In this document: positions 51,661 to 58,832 of the stretch, piece by piece
Layout of the letters: each line of letters opens with the position of its first letter
Numbering within the stretch: the first letter of the stretch is position 1
Made by a program: the position numbers and the translations under genes
Assembly: GCA_902783785.1 (NCBI GenBank)
Contig: CACZSH010000008.1
Coordinates: forward strand, 1 to 58,832
Length of the DNA: 58,832 nt
Reading direction: 5' to 3'
Origin: an uncultured bacterium
Lineage (GTDB): Bacteria > Cyanobacteriota > Vampirovibrionia > Gastranaerophilales > Gastranaerophilaceae
The notes under the pieces: generated by a model
Seen by the model: the letters and a program-made list of their open reading frames with translations, nothing else
Told to the model about the DNA's origin: nothing
The model's database searches: none

Positions 51661-53952
51661 ATGTTTGATATAATTTTTTCAAAATCAGAGGATACTGTTT
51701 CCAGATTTGATTCAAAATTAAATGGTTTTTATACTGCTTTAAAAGAAATTTATAATTACGAATCTGTTTCTGAAGAGCGTAAAAATTATCTTACTGATAT
51801 AATGAATGAATATGGATATTTGAATTATCCGCATATCAAGGCTCTTGAAGAATTATCTCCGGCTGAGACTTTATTTTGTTTAGAATTTAAATGGAAAAAT
51901 AACGGTGTTTTTTCTGCGGGTAATTTCTTATTTGAAAACAATCAAATAAGTGTATTGCAACGTAATAAAATTCGTACTTCTGATTGGATTTGTAAAGAGG
52001 GTCATGAGGTTAAATTAATTAATCTTCCTGCTCTTTCAAACGGTAATAATTCCAATGAGTGTGCAAAATTTATTGATTGGTTGAAGCAGTTATTGATTTT
52101 ACCAACTGGAAATATGAAATTTGGTATATTAGATACAACTATGTATTTAGTTCCTTTTCACCCTCGTGATTTTGGATGTGCTTATCTTCCTTTGGGTATG
52201 GAGGCTTCTGATACTCTTTATGATTCTATTATTGGTGAAAAAACAGGAATGGATGTAACTCAGCAAGTTGTAATGTTTATTAAAATGGCGCAATTGGCTG
52301 GTCATCCTGTTATATATGATATTTTGCCTCAGATATCAAGATTTTCTAAGTATGTTTTACTTCGTCCGTTTATTGCTCGCTGGTTTGATATTAATGATTT
52401 GATTTCTAAAATTACAAACAAGGTTGACGATGCTGTTTTGTCGTTGGCTAATAAGTATTCTAAATCTGATATCGAAATTGTAAAAGAACTTTATAAAGAG
52501 CTTTTAAATTCTGGTAATGGTACAATATCTGAACATTATAAAGAAATTTATGATGCAATTGATAGTCTTTTATTGCCATACAAAAAAGAAATTTCTAATA
52601 AAATGGCTGAAAAATCATATCAAGAAAAAATTTGTAAGCGTGTCGAGAAAATTATTTCTAAAATTAATGGTAAACCTGTTAGCAAGATGAAGTCTTTATC
52701 AGATTTGGTTAATGTTAAAGAAACAGTTGAAACACTTATTAAAGAAAATTTATGGCCTTTACCGGGTGGGGCATGGTGTTCTTCAGGTATGCCTGTATTT
52801 GATAAAATGTCTGAATCTAGTTGTTATCCTATGTTTTTACATTTTAATAAGGATGGCAATGATGTTACGGAGTTTGCTAATTTAGATTGTCAAACACCTA
52901 TTTATTTTGCGTATCTTGACAAAAATAAATACAACGAAAAAGTTATTGATACATATATTGAGTATCTTGATGAAATTCAAAAATTGTATAATGTTGATGG
53001 GTTTAGGGTTGACCATGTTGATCACATTGTTGATGAAATTTCTCAAAATGATGGATTCCCTATTAGTTATCGATGTCCGTCAAAAGTTTTGGGAAAAGTT
53101 AATTCTCATTTTAAGAAAAAATTTCCTTATTTTTCAACGCTTGCTGAATATATGTTGTGGGATAAATACTACAAAGAGTACCATATTGATATGAAATTTG
53201 ATTTGTTGTGGGGTGATGATATTGTGTCTCAATCTGACAAAACCCCTGCAGAAATTATAAAAGACAACCAATATTTGGCGAATTTTAACATTCCGCTTTA
53301 TAATAAATCAAAGCTTTCTGTTTTGAAAACTTATAATAATCAGGATGGTGAATTTGTTTCAATTGACAGATATCCTGCACAACTTGGCGAAAGTGGTGCT
53401 ATGTATAAGTGGTTTAAGTATAAGTTTTTACCTGGAGGAAAGTTTGCTTCTCGTCCTATGATGTATGTAGATGGAGATGAAAGTTTTACTCAAGTTGGTA
53501 TTGAGCATACAATTACTAACGAAGTTCCGATGAAGCGTGAAAAGAATTATTATTTTTATGCAAAATTTGATGCTATTAGCAGATTTGTTAAAACTCAAGA
53601 TATTATAATAAACGGGGAGGCGCAAATAATTGCAGAAGACAATGAGGGCTTTGCAACTTGGATGATTACAAAAGAACCTTTAAAACAAGCCTTTTTGATT
53701 ATTTCTAATTGTAATTCTCCTTTTGAAAAATTTAATAAACAATCTGAGGATGGTACATCATATACTGATGTTGTTGTTGGTCAAGATATTTACAATAAAA
53801 CGGTGAATATTCCTGGAGATTATGCTGCTGTCGCTGAGTATGTATTTGATGGTAAAGCATTTTCTAAAGTTGATTTTGCTTATCCTGAGAATTCTTTAAC
53901 GTTCCCAACTTTATATCCGGGTGAATTTAAAATTTTTGTTATTACAAAATAA
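51661..53952 (+). CDS. Divergent GH13-like (alpha-amylase superfamily) protein
   Basis: 763 residues from the ATG at 51661 (SD GAGGG); an in-frame TTG 36 bases upstream is rejected. The GH13 region II motif is DGFRVDHVDHI with nucleophile Asp451, and a region III candidate is TLAEYM with Glu496. Region I reads DILPQIS, lacking the usual His, and region IV (NHD) is not recognisable. A small strand-rich C-terminal domain follows. No signal peptide, so probably cytosolic and acting on glucans or sugar phosphates. Which substrate, and whether the active site is complete, remain open. Confidence 0.65.
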   Translation: MFDIIFSKSEDTVSRFDSKLNGFYTALKEIYNYESVSEERKNYLTDIMNEYGYLNYPHIKALEELSPAETLFCLEFKWKNNGVFSAGNFLFENNQISVLQRNKIRTSDWICKEGHEVKLINLPALSNGNNSNECAKFIDWLKQLLILPTGNMKFGILDTTMYLVPFHPRDFGCAYLPLGMEASDTLYDSIIGEKTGMDVTQQVVMFIKMAQLAGHPVIYDILPQISRFSKYVLLRPFIARWFDINDLISKITNKVDDAVLSLANKYSKSDIEIVKELYKELLNSGNGTISEHYKEIYDAIDSLLLPYKKEISNKMAEKSYQEKICKRVEKIISKINGKPVSKMKSLSDLVNVKETVETLIKENLWPLPGGAWCSSGMPVFDKMSESSCYPMFLHFNKDGNDVTEFANLDCQTPIYFAYLDKNKYNEKVIDTYIEYLDEIQKLYNVDGFRVDHVDHIVDEISQNDGFPISYRCPSKVLGKVNSHFKKKFPYFSTLAEYMLWDKYYKEYHIDMKFDLLWGDDIVSQSDKTPAEIIKDNQYLANFNIPLYNKSKLSVLKTYNNQDGEFVSIDRYPAQLGESGAMYKWFKYKFLPGGKFASRPMMYVDGDESFTQVGIEHTITNEVPMKREKNYYFYAKFDAISRFVKTQDIIINGEAQIIAEDNEGFATWMITKEPLKQAFLIISNCNSPFEKFNKQSEDGTSYTDVVVGQDIYNKTVNIPGDYAAVAEYVFDGKAFSKVDFAYPENSLTFPTLYPGEFKIFVITK

Positions 53953-53962
53953 ATGGGTTTCG

Positions 53963-54139
53963 ATGAAAATATTTTTAATAATATTAACCATAATATTCTG
54001 GGGTATTGCTTCGGTGATTCAGTTTATGATTCACAATAGAACAAGTGATACAGTTCCGCCTTTGGTTAGAAATTTGTTATTGATATTTGTTGCGTTAGGT
54101 TGTTTTACCTTTTGCTTGGTTACATCTACTGAAGACTAG
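53963..54139 (+). CDS. Small two-span membrane protein
   Basis: 58 residues (MKIFLIILTIIFWG start at 53963) with two hydrophobic spans: FLIILTIIFWGIASVIQF (about 4-21) and LLLIFVALGCFTFCLV (about 38-53). It starts 10 bases after the GH13-like gene's stop. No Shine-Dalgarno is clear. Its stop overlaps the stop of the converging TPR gene. Function unknown. Confidence 0.55.
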   Translation: MKIFLIILTIIFWGIASVIQFMIHNRTSDTVPPLVRNLLLIFVALGCFTFCLVTSTED

Positions 54140-54918
54140 ACTGAATGAATAACTGATAAATTATTTTTGCGTTTATTTTGATTTTTTATTTTCGTAATTC
54201 TTTCTTGAATATGTTCTCTGTGTTCAGATTTATTTTTTATAGTTAAGAATTTTCTGTAATATCTTATTGCATCCGTAAATCTTTTTAACTTATCAAAACA
54301 AATTCCAATACCAAGAATTGCTTTTTCATATTTTGGATTTATTTTTAATATTTGGTAGAATGTCATGCATGCTTCTTTATATTTTTCTAAGCTCATCAAT
54401 AAAGCAGCTTTGTGCTGATGCGCTTTAAAAAATTTGGGAGCTTCCTCATTGATTTTGTCGTAGATTAACAGAGCCATCTCTTCTTCTTCACATAGCTCGT
54501 GTGCTATTGCCAATTGTACTTGTGCATTTAAATTTGTATCATCCAACTTTATAGCGTTTCTTAATTCTTTTATTGATTTTTCTGCCTTGCCGTCAAGTAA
54601 TAAGCAAATTCCTAATTCATAAGAAATATCTTTATTTGAAGAATCAATTTGTTGAGCTTTTTCTAATGTACTTATAGCTTTTGAAAATTCTTGAAGATGT
54701 TTATATGAAAGAGCTAAACCGTAATATGCTTCTAAGTTTTCTCTATTTAGTAAAATTGCACGTATATATTTTGGAATGCTCTCTTTAAACATCATTGTCG
54801 ATCTAAGTGCATCAGCTTGTGAGCAAAGAACAAAAGATTCATCTTGATGCAATAAATCAGGACATGTCATATATTTGTTTTTCTTAATTTTATTTTTATC
54901 TTCTGTTTGTAGTGTCAT
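54136..54918 (-). CDS. TPR-repeat protein (start revised)
   Basis: 260 residues from ATG 54918 (MTLQTEDKNK), preceded by AGAGGA; 17 more residues would be read from an ATG at 54969 that has no Shine-Dalgarno. TPR units are visible: YYGLALSYKHLQEFSKAIS, ISYELGICLLLDGKAEKSIK, and YEKAILGIGICFDKLKRF. A Lys-rich C-terminus ends it. No signal peptide. Cytosolic scaffold of unknown partner. Confidence 0.78.
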   Translation of the reverse strand: MTLQTEDKNKIKKNKYMTCPDLLHQDESFVLCSQADALRSTMMFKESIPKYIRAILLNRENLEAYYGLALSYKHLQEFSKAISTLEKAQQIDSSNKDISYELGICLLLDGKAEKSIKELRNAIKLDDTNLNAQVQLAIAHELCEEEEMALLIYDKINEEAPKFFKAHQHKAALLMSLEKYKEACMTFYQILKINPKYEKAILGIGICFDKLKRFTDAIRYYRKFLTIKNKSEHREHIQERITKIKNQNKRKNNLSVIHSV

Positions 54919-54994
54919 TTCTTTCCTCTGTGTCTTTATTCTATTGATTTTTTTGAGGCATGGTATCAACCTGTAGTATGAATTTTATTGACCA

Positions 54995-55033
54995 TTGGAT
55001 TTATTTTTATTAGTGTGTTATAAATTTTTTATG
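54995..55033 (+). promoter_or_regulatory. Promoter with leaderless start of secreted-paralogue operon
   Basis: TTGGAT at 54995-55000, 18 bases, TATAAA at 55019-55024, 6 bases, ATG at 55031. No Shine-Dalgarno. The TTG at 54995, which could be read as a start codon, is thus the -35 element. Confidence 0.65.
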
Positions 55034-55846
55034 AGATTAATTTTGCTTATAGCTTTTCTTTTTTATGCACTGCCTGTATTTGCTGTTGATACAGTATCAC
55101 TTTCAGGTGTGCAAAAAAATAAGGTGCAAATTTCTAAACAAAAAGACAAAATTAAAGGTAGTCTATTAATAAAGAATGACGAACTTTTACAATCTTTAAT
55201 TGAAACTCAGCAAAAACAAGATTTAGCAGATATTGAAGCTCTTTGGAAGGGAACTGTTGAAAATAATAAAGTTATTGAATTTGCTTTGAAGAAACTTGCC
55301 ACTCCCGAAAGTCAAAGAAGAATACATTCTTCTTTAATGGCTAAAACGTTATCTGCTGTTGTTAGTGGAACATCTTTTGTTCCATCATTTATGGGTGCTG
55401 ATCCTGCTATACAAACTTCTGCATTTGCTGCAGGTAGACTTGCTCAAACTCTTTTGAATAAAAAACATGTTCCGCAAGAGGTGCCTCTTACTGATACTGA
55501 ACTTATTGAATTTGCAGGACTTGTTGAGTCTTTGCAGGATAAAATTATTATTGCTTATTATAACTATAAAAATTCTCTTATTATGCTAAAAGATACGCGT
55601 CAAAGAATGATTTTGTATTCTAAAAATTATTCTAATGCATTAGATAAAGGTGATATTTTAGATATTTCTATTTCTTCAAATTTGTATCAATCTATGCAAG
55701 TACAGGAATATGAGTCTGAAATGAATTGTGAAAAATATCATTTGGAGTTACAGCGTTTAGCTGGTAAAAAAGTTGTTGATAATTTAAATTTGTATATGTT
55801 TGATTATGATACAGCTTTATTTGGTGGAGGAAAAACAACAAAATGA
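55031..55846 (+). CDS. Exported helical protein, first of a tandem paralogue pair
   Basis: 271 residues with a Sec signal (ILLIAFLFYALPVFA, cut before VDTV). The mature part has long helices and the block DIEALWKGTVENNKVIEFALKKLATP (ends DIEALWKG and KLATP), which recurs in the next gene as DLSLLWKGAAVQSDTIKFALYKLANP (ends DLSLLWKG and KLANP). The C-terminal half (YYNYKNSLIMLKDTRQRM; YSKNYSNALDKGDI) resembles the helical hairpins of TolC-type proteins, but there is no beta-barrel segment. No known family found. The next gene overlaps by 4 bases (ATGA). Confidence 0.65.
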   Translation: MRLILLIAFLFYALPVFAVDTVSLSGVQKNKVQISKQKDKIKGSLLIKNDELLQSLIETQQKQDLADIEALWKGTVENNKVIEFALKKLATPESQRRIHSSLMAKTLSAVVSGTSFVPSFMGADPAIQTSAFAAGRLAQTLLNKKHVPQEVPLTDTELIEFAGLVESLQDKIIIAYYNYKNSLIMLKDTRQRMILYSKNYSNALDKGDILDISISSNLYQSMQVQEYESEMNCEKYHLELQRLAGKKVVDNLNLYMFDYDTALFGGGKTTK

Positions 55847-56733
55847 AACAACTTTACTTATTAATACTTTTGTTTGTTTTAGTGCTTCCTTCCGGATGTT
55901 TCGCTGTTACATTTGAAGAAATTGATTCTGTAAAAGAACATGCTTATCGTGTTGGAACAAGTGATGAGGTTGAATTAAGATATCAAGTTAGAGATAAAAT
56001 TAATCTTGATACTGTAAAAAAAGAAAATGATATTTTAGATTCTAGGGCTCTTACTTATGCTGATTTAAGTATTAAGAAAATATCAAAGGAAATCTCGAAT
56101 AATTTGGATTTAAAATCTAAAGATATGATGGAGGACTTATCTTTATTGTGGAAAGGTGCCGCCGTACAAAGTGATACTATAAAATTTGCATTGTATAAGC
56201 TTGCAAATCCTGATGCTGATAAACCAAACGAGCATTCAGTGAAAAAAGTTTTGTCTACAATTGCAAGTATGTCTACTCTTGTTGGTGCCGGTATTGGAAA
56301 CCCAATTTTATCTTCAGGGTCTTTTTTAGGTAGTAATTTGTTAGGTATTGCCTCTCAGGATGATAAGTCTATGAATTACAAATTTTCACGTGTTACTGAT
56401 GCTGATATGATAATTTTAGTTAGAAAAATTGATGAATTACAACAAGTAATTGTTAACTCTTATTATGATTATATGTCGGCTCGTAAGTTATTTGATTTAT
56501 ATATTCAGCAAACAAAGTCTTCATACAATAATTTTAGTTATGCAGAAAAAGGTGCATCTAGGGAAGTTATACTTGTTGCAGATGCATATTATCGTGAATC
56601 TGCTGACAGACAAATGCATGCTCGTAATGACTTTTATGCAAAACGTGCTGCTCTCGAACAGTTAGTTGGAAAAGAGATTTTTCAGCAATTTGAAAAAAAC
56701 TTAGATGTAAGGGAATCTGCCCGAAAAAAATAA
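55843..56733 (+). CDS. Exported helical protein, second of the tandem pair
   Basis: 296 residues, with a signal ending PSGCFA (cleavage after Ala; the Cys at that position leaves a lipoprotein reading less likely). The LWKGA...IKFALYKLANP block, the hydrophobic Ala/Gly/Ser middle, and the C-terminal YYDYMSARKLFDLY ... YAEKGAS hairpin align in order with the preceding gene. The pair probably arose by duplication and may form a hetero-complex in the periplasm or on the outer membrane. Function unknown. Confidence 0.65.
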   Translation: MKQLYLLILLFVLVLPSGCFAVTFEEIDSVKEHAYRVGTSDEVELRYQVRDKINLDTVKKENDILDSRALTYADLSIKKISKEISNNLDLKSKDMMEDLSLLWKGAAVQSDTIKFALYKLANPDADKPNEHSVKKVLSTIASMSTLVGAGIGNPILSSGSFLGSNLLGIASQDDKSMNYKFSRVTDADMIILVRKIDELQQVIVNSYYDYMSARKLFDLYIQQTKSSYNNFSYAEKGASREVILVADAYYRESADRQMHARNDFYAKRAALEQLVGKEIFQQFEKNLDVRESARKK

Positions 56734-56745
56734 TGTGATTGTATT

Positions 56746-56922
56746 ATGTGTAAAATGATTGAATTTATAAAAAAATTGTTTTCTTTTAAAATCTCCGATG
56801 AAGAAATTGCTGAGCACGAGTGGGTACTTTGCCCAAAATGCAATGTTAATGTAACAAAAGAGGATATCTTCGATAATAATGGCTTTTGTCCTAATTGTAA
56901 AACTAAAATCGTAATAGATTGA
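56746..56922 (+). CDS. Zinc-ribbon mini-protein
   Basis: 58 residues: a basic/hydrophobic helix (MIEFIKKLFSFKIS), then a zinc ribbon with CPKC at 29-32 and CPNC at 48-51. Start taken at ATG 56746; an alternative is Met4 at 56755. No Shine-Dalgarno is visible, so the start is uncertain. It lies 12 bases after the secreted pair. Role unknown. Confidence 0.5.
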   Translation: MCKMIEFIKKLFSFKISDEEIAEHEWVLCPKCNVNVTKEDIFDNNGFCPNCKTKIVID

Positions 56923-56926
56923 GCTT

Positions 56927-58690
56927 TTATGACAGGCGTCTAATCATTTCTTGTGCTTCTTCGTTATCAGCAAAAATTTCTACAGATCTTTCTGCATATT
57001 CAAGTGCTTTATCAGTATCCTTTAATTGCTCATAGCACTTTGCTAAATTCATTAACATCAGACTATTATTAGAATTTAATTTTAATATTGCTTCAAAAAT
57101 GTTTGCTGCTTGTTGAAATTCTCCGTTATTATAATATGTTAAAGCCAAGATGTTTTCTGTTTCAACATTCTTATTTATTTCGTATGAAGCAATCAAGTAT
57201 CGTTTTGCGCAATCATAATCTTTTATCATGAAGTAAGCTTTACCTAAAAGATATAACAAATAATCATCGTTAGATGCTTTTTGAACTGCTTTTTCAAGTA
57301 ATAATATGGCCGCCTCATTATCATTGAGTGCCATTTTATTTTTTGCTGCAAAAGTTAGAATACTTTTATTATCACTATTTGTTTCTAAAACTTTTTTGTA
57401 TATTTCTTCAGCATTTGTATATTCTCCAATTGCGTGTAAAAAATTTGCGTATTCAAATTGAATAGTAACATCATCAGGAGAAATTTCTAAAGCTTTTTCA
57501 AATTCGTCCTTTGCATAGTCAAACAATCTTTTATTTAGATATATTACGCCTAAATCTTTATGTGTGTGTGCATCATTAGGTTCCAGTTCAATAACTTTTT
57601 TGAAAATTCTTTCAGCGGTATCTGTGTCATTTGTTTTAACGCATAACATAGCATACTCGTGGTATAAATTTGCTGTTACGGAACCTTGCATTATTAGGTG
57701 TTCATATATATCTTTTGCATCTTCATATCGTCCGTTTCTTATATACATATTTGACAGTTTTTGTGCCATAATCACTGATTTTGGATTTCTTTTTACAAGT
57801 TTTTCCATCATCTCTATTGCTTCCTCGTCTTGTCCAAGGTGTTCGTGACAACAGGCTAAGTTATATAAGAAATTGTGCTTATCAGGAAATACTTCGGTTA
57901 AGTGTTTGTAATGTTCAATTGCTTTTTCATATTGATCAGATTTGTATTCTGATAATGCAAGAGCTGCAATATATTGGTCAGAAGGCTCGATTGCATAAGC
58001 TTGCTCAAAGTATTTACATGCTTCGGCATTTCTATTTTGTATTTGTAATATTGAACCTATGTTGTAGTATGTAAGTGGATTAACTATATCAAGTTCTGTT
58101 GCTTTTAAATAATTTTCTAAGGCTGCTTCGTGATTTCCTGCTGATAAATAAGCAGTTCCTAAGTTATTATATGTTTGTGCATTATTTGGATTTAGTTCAG
58201 CAGATTTTGAAAGATATAATATGCAATTTTCAACATCTCTTAATGCAAGGTAAGTTGTACCTACCAAATAATAACTTTTTGGATCTTCAGAATCTTTTTC
58301 TAGTGTTTTTAATGCTAAATCAATGGCCTTTTCCGGCTTATGCGTTTTTAAGTATACTATTGAAAGACTACTGTATGCATCCATATAATCTTCTCTAAGC
58401 TCAATTACTGTTTTGTATGCTGTTTCCGCATGGAGGTAATCTCCAATATTGTCGTAGCATGTACCCAAATAATACCAGCAAGTTGCATCATCTTGTTTGT
58501 ATTTTACTACTGTCTCAAAAATTGTTCGTCCTTCTTCATACAATTTTAGATTTACATTGCATAGTCCAAGTAATTTTAATAATTCAATATTGTGTTCATC
58601 AGTTTTTAATAAGTCTTCAATTTTTATTTTTGCTGTTTCAAACTGATTTTCACTTACTAATTCAGTTATTTCGTTTAAAATGTTATCCAT
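56927..58690 (-). CDS. Large TPR-repeat protein
   Basis: 587 residues, nearly all TPR units from residue about 35 on (ATCWYYLGTCYDNIGDYLHAE, PKSYYLVGTTYLALRDVENC, AQTYNNLGTAYLSAGNHEAAL). No signal peptide or membrane span. It may be an O-GlcNAc-transferase-like solenoid without the catalytic part or a scaffold. Its -10 box lies 7 bases before the ATG, giving a leaderless start. It is divergent from gyrA. Confidence 0.8.
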   Translation of the reverse strand: MDNILNEITELVSENQFETAKIKIEDLLKTDEHNIELLKLLGLCNVNLKLYEEGRTIFETVVKYKQDDATCWYYLGTCYDNIGDYLHAETAYKTVIELREDYMDAYSSLSIVYLKTHKPEKAIDLALKTLEKDSEDPKSYYLVGTTYLALRDVENCILYLSKSAELNPNNAQTYNNLGTAYLSAGNHEAALENYLKATELDIVNPLTYYNIGSILQIQNRNAEACKYFEQAYAIEPSDQYIAALALSEYKSDQYEKAIEHYKHLTEVFPDKHNFLYNLACCHEHLGQDEEAIEMMEKLVKRNPKSVIMAQKLSNMYIRNGRYEDAKDIYEHLIMQGSVTANLYHEYAMLCVKTNDTDTAERIFKKVIELEPNDAHTHKDLGVIYLNKRLFDYAKDEFEKALEISPDDVTIQFEYANFLHAIGEYTNAEEIYKKVLETNSDNKSILTFAAKNKMALNDNEAAILLLEKAVQKASNDDYLLYLLGKAYFMIKDYDCAKRYLIASYEINKNVETENILALTYYNNGEFQQAANIFEAILKLNSNNSLMLMNLAKCYEQLKDTDKALEYAERSVEIFADNEEAQEMIRRLS

Positions 58691-58703
58691 ACTTTACATT
58701 ATA
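58688..58703 (-). promoter_or_regulatory. -10 box with leaderless start of TPR gene
   Basis: Minus strand TATAAT at 58703-58698, then 7 bases and the ATG at 58690. No Shine-Dalgarno and no good -35. Confidence 0.5.
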
Positions 58704-58733
58704 TACGAAAAATTTTTAATTAAAATATATTTG

Positions 58734-58742
58734 TGTTACAAT
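58734..58742 (+). promoter_or_regulatory. gyrA extended -10
   Basis: TGT-TACAAT at 58734-58742 reads as an extended -10 (TGn plus hexamer). It lies 33 bases before the TTG at 58776, with AAGGAGG between. No good -35. Confidence 0.4.
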
Positions 58743-58775
58743 AGTCATGCTAAATAGGGGATAAGGAGGATTATT

Positions 58776-58832
58776 TTGTCACAGCAAAATATATTTCATG
58801 ACGGTAATATTATACCTGTTAATATAAGAGAA
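58776..58832 (+). CDS. gyrA: DNA gyrase subunit A, N-terminal 19 codons (3' end cut off)
   Basis: A TTG start 7 bases after a strong AAGGAGG Shine-Dalgarno. The visible residues read M-S-Q-Q-N-I-F-H-D-G-N-I-I-P-V-N-I-R-E; I-I-P-V-N-I followed by an acidic residue is how GyrA normally opens before the SYLDYAMSVI helix. Only 19 residues are in the window, so ParC cannot be fully excluded. Confidence 0.72.
   Translation, partial: MSQQNIFHDGNIIPVNIRE

Noticed and set aside
54995-55030. TTG at 54995 as the start of the secreted paralogue
   Set aside because: It coincides with a -35 box, and the ATG at 55031 begins a proper signal peptide 6 bases after TATAAA.

Overview
This window looks like chromosomal DNA from a strongly AT-rich, diderm (Gram-negative type) bacterium. 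The best fit is the non-photosynthetic relatives of cyanobacteria (Melainabacteria/Vampirovibrionia, perhaps the gut lineage Gastranaerophilales). Evidence for this: the ATP synthase cluster has the cyanobacterial order a-c-b'-b-delta-alpha-gamma with a separate b' gene and no beta or epsilon; a DUF3326-like protein and a Ski2-like helicase of types common in cyanobacteria are present; the envelope set (TonB-like domain, Lgt, lipoprotein and Sec signals) is of diderm type; no photosynthesis gene is seen. The placement is inference from gene content, not from a marker-gene tree. Coding density is very high: no gene-free stretch exceeds about 170 bases, and I see no tRNA, rRNA, insertion sequence, prophage or CRISPR array.

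Layout. 1-6.4 kb (+): an acidic-repeat, TonB-like membrane protein (cut by the window edge), a sigma-70-like protein and a large zinc-ribbon/NTPase/TPR protein, probably one operon. 6.4-13.5 kb (-): a compact run of a ClpX-type zinc finger without ClpX, a HEAT-like protein, ruvX, a DUF1292 protein, a protein made only of three Clp N-domains, tilS, hpt and a soluble histidine kinase. 13.6-15.1 kb (+): TPR lipoprotein and lgt. 15.1-17.4 kb (-): a WalK/PhoR-like sensor kinase and a secreted orphan. 17.5 kb (+): an orphan soluble FlhA C-domain. 18.1-25.1 kb (-): smc-scpA-scpB, preceded by a YkgJ-type cysteine protein, a TPR protein and an orphan. 25.2-30.7 kb (+): serS, a membrane protein, the Ski2-like helicase and two orphans sharing an NVNFNG motif. 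30.7-33.9 kb (-): dus and a secreted TPR protein. 34.0-36.9 kb (+): an orphan, the DUF3326 protein and a pilin-like protein. 36.9-41.5 kb (-): nusB-ftsY-M14 peptidase-PC4-priA. 41.6-43.1 kb (+): deoB and a ferredoxin. 43.1-48.2 kb (-): ATP synthase. 48.3-51.5 kb: birA (+), then deoC, an FlhB homologue and a FliA-like sigma factor (-). 51.7-58.8 kb: a divergent GH13-like enzyme, two tandem secreted paralogues, a zinc-ribbon mini-protein, two TPR proteins and the start of gyrA.

The points that most deserve a second look are: (1) two separated pieces of flagellar/type III export machinery, a free FlhA cytoplasmic domain and a full-length FlhB with NPLH instead of NPTH, the latter beside a FliA-like sigma factor; (2) Clp-related parts without Clp ATPases (three tandem N-domains, and a lone ClpX zinc finger) in one operon; (3) the acidic-repeat TonB-like/sigma/NTPase operon; (4) seven genes whose start codon lies exactly 6 (once 7) bases after a -10 box, implying leaderless mRNAs; (5) a shared TTTGTAA-N7-TWACAAA palindrome upstream of two orphan genes. 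Start sites were revised wherever a Shine-Dalgarno sequence, a -10 box or family alignment argued for another codon.
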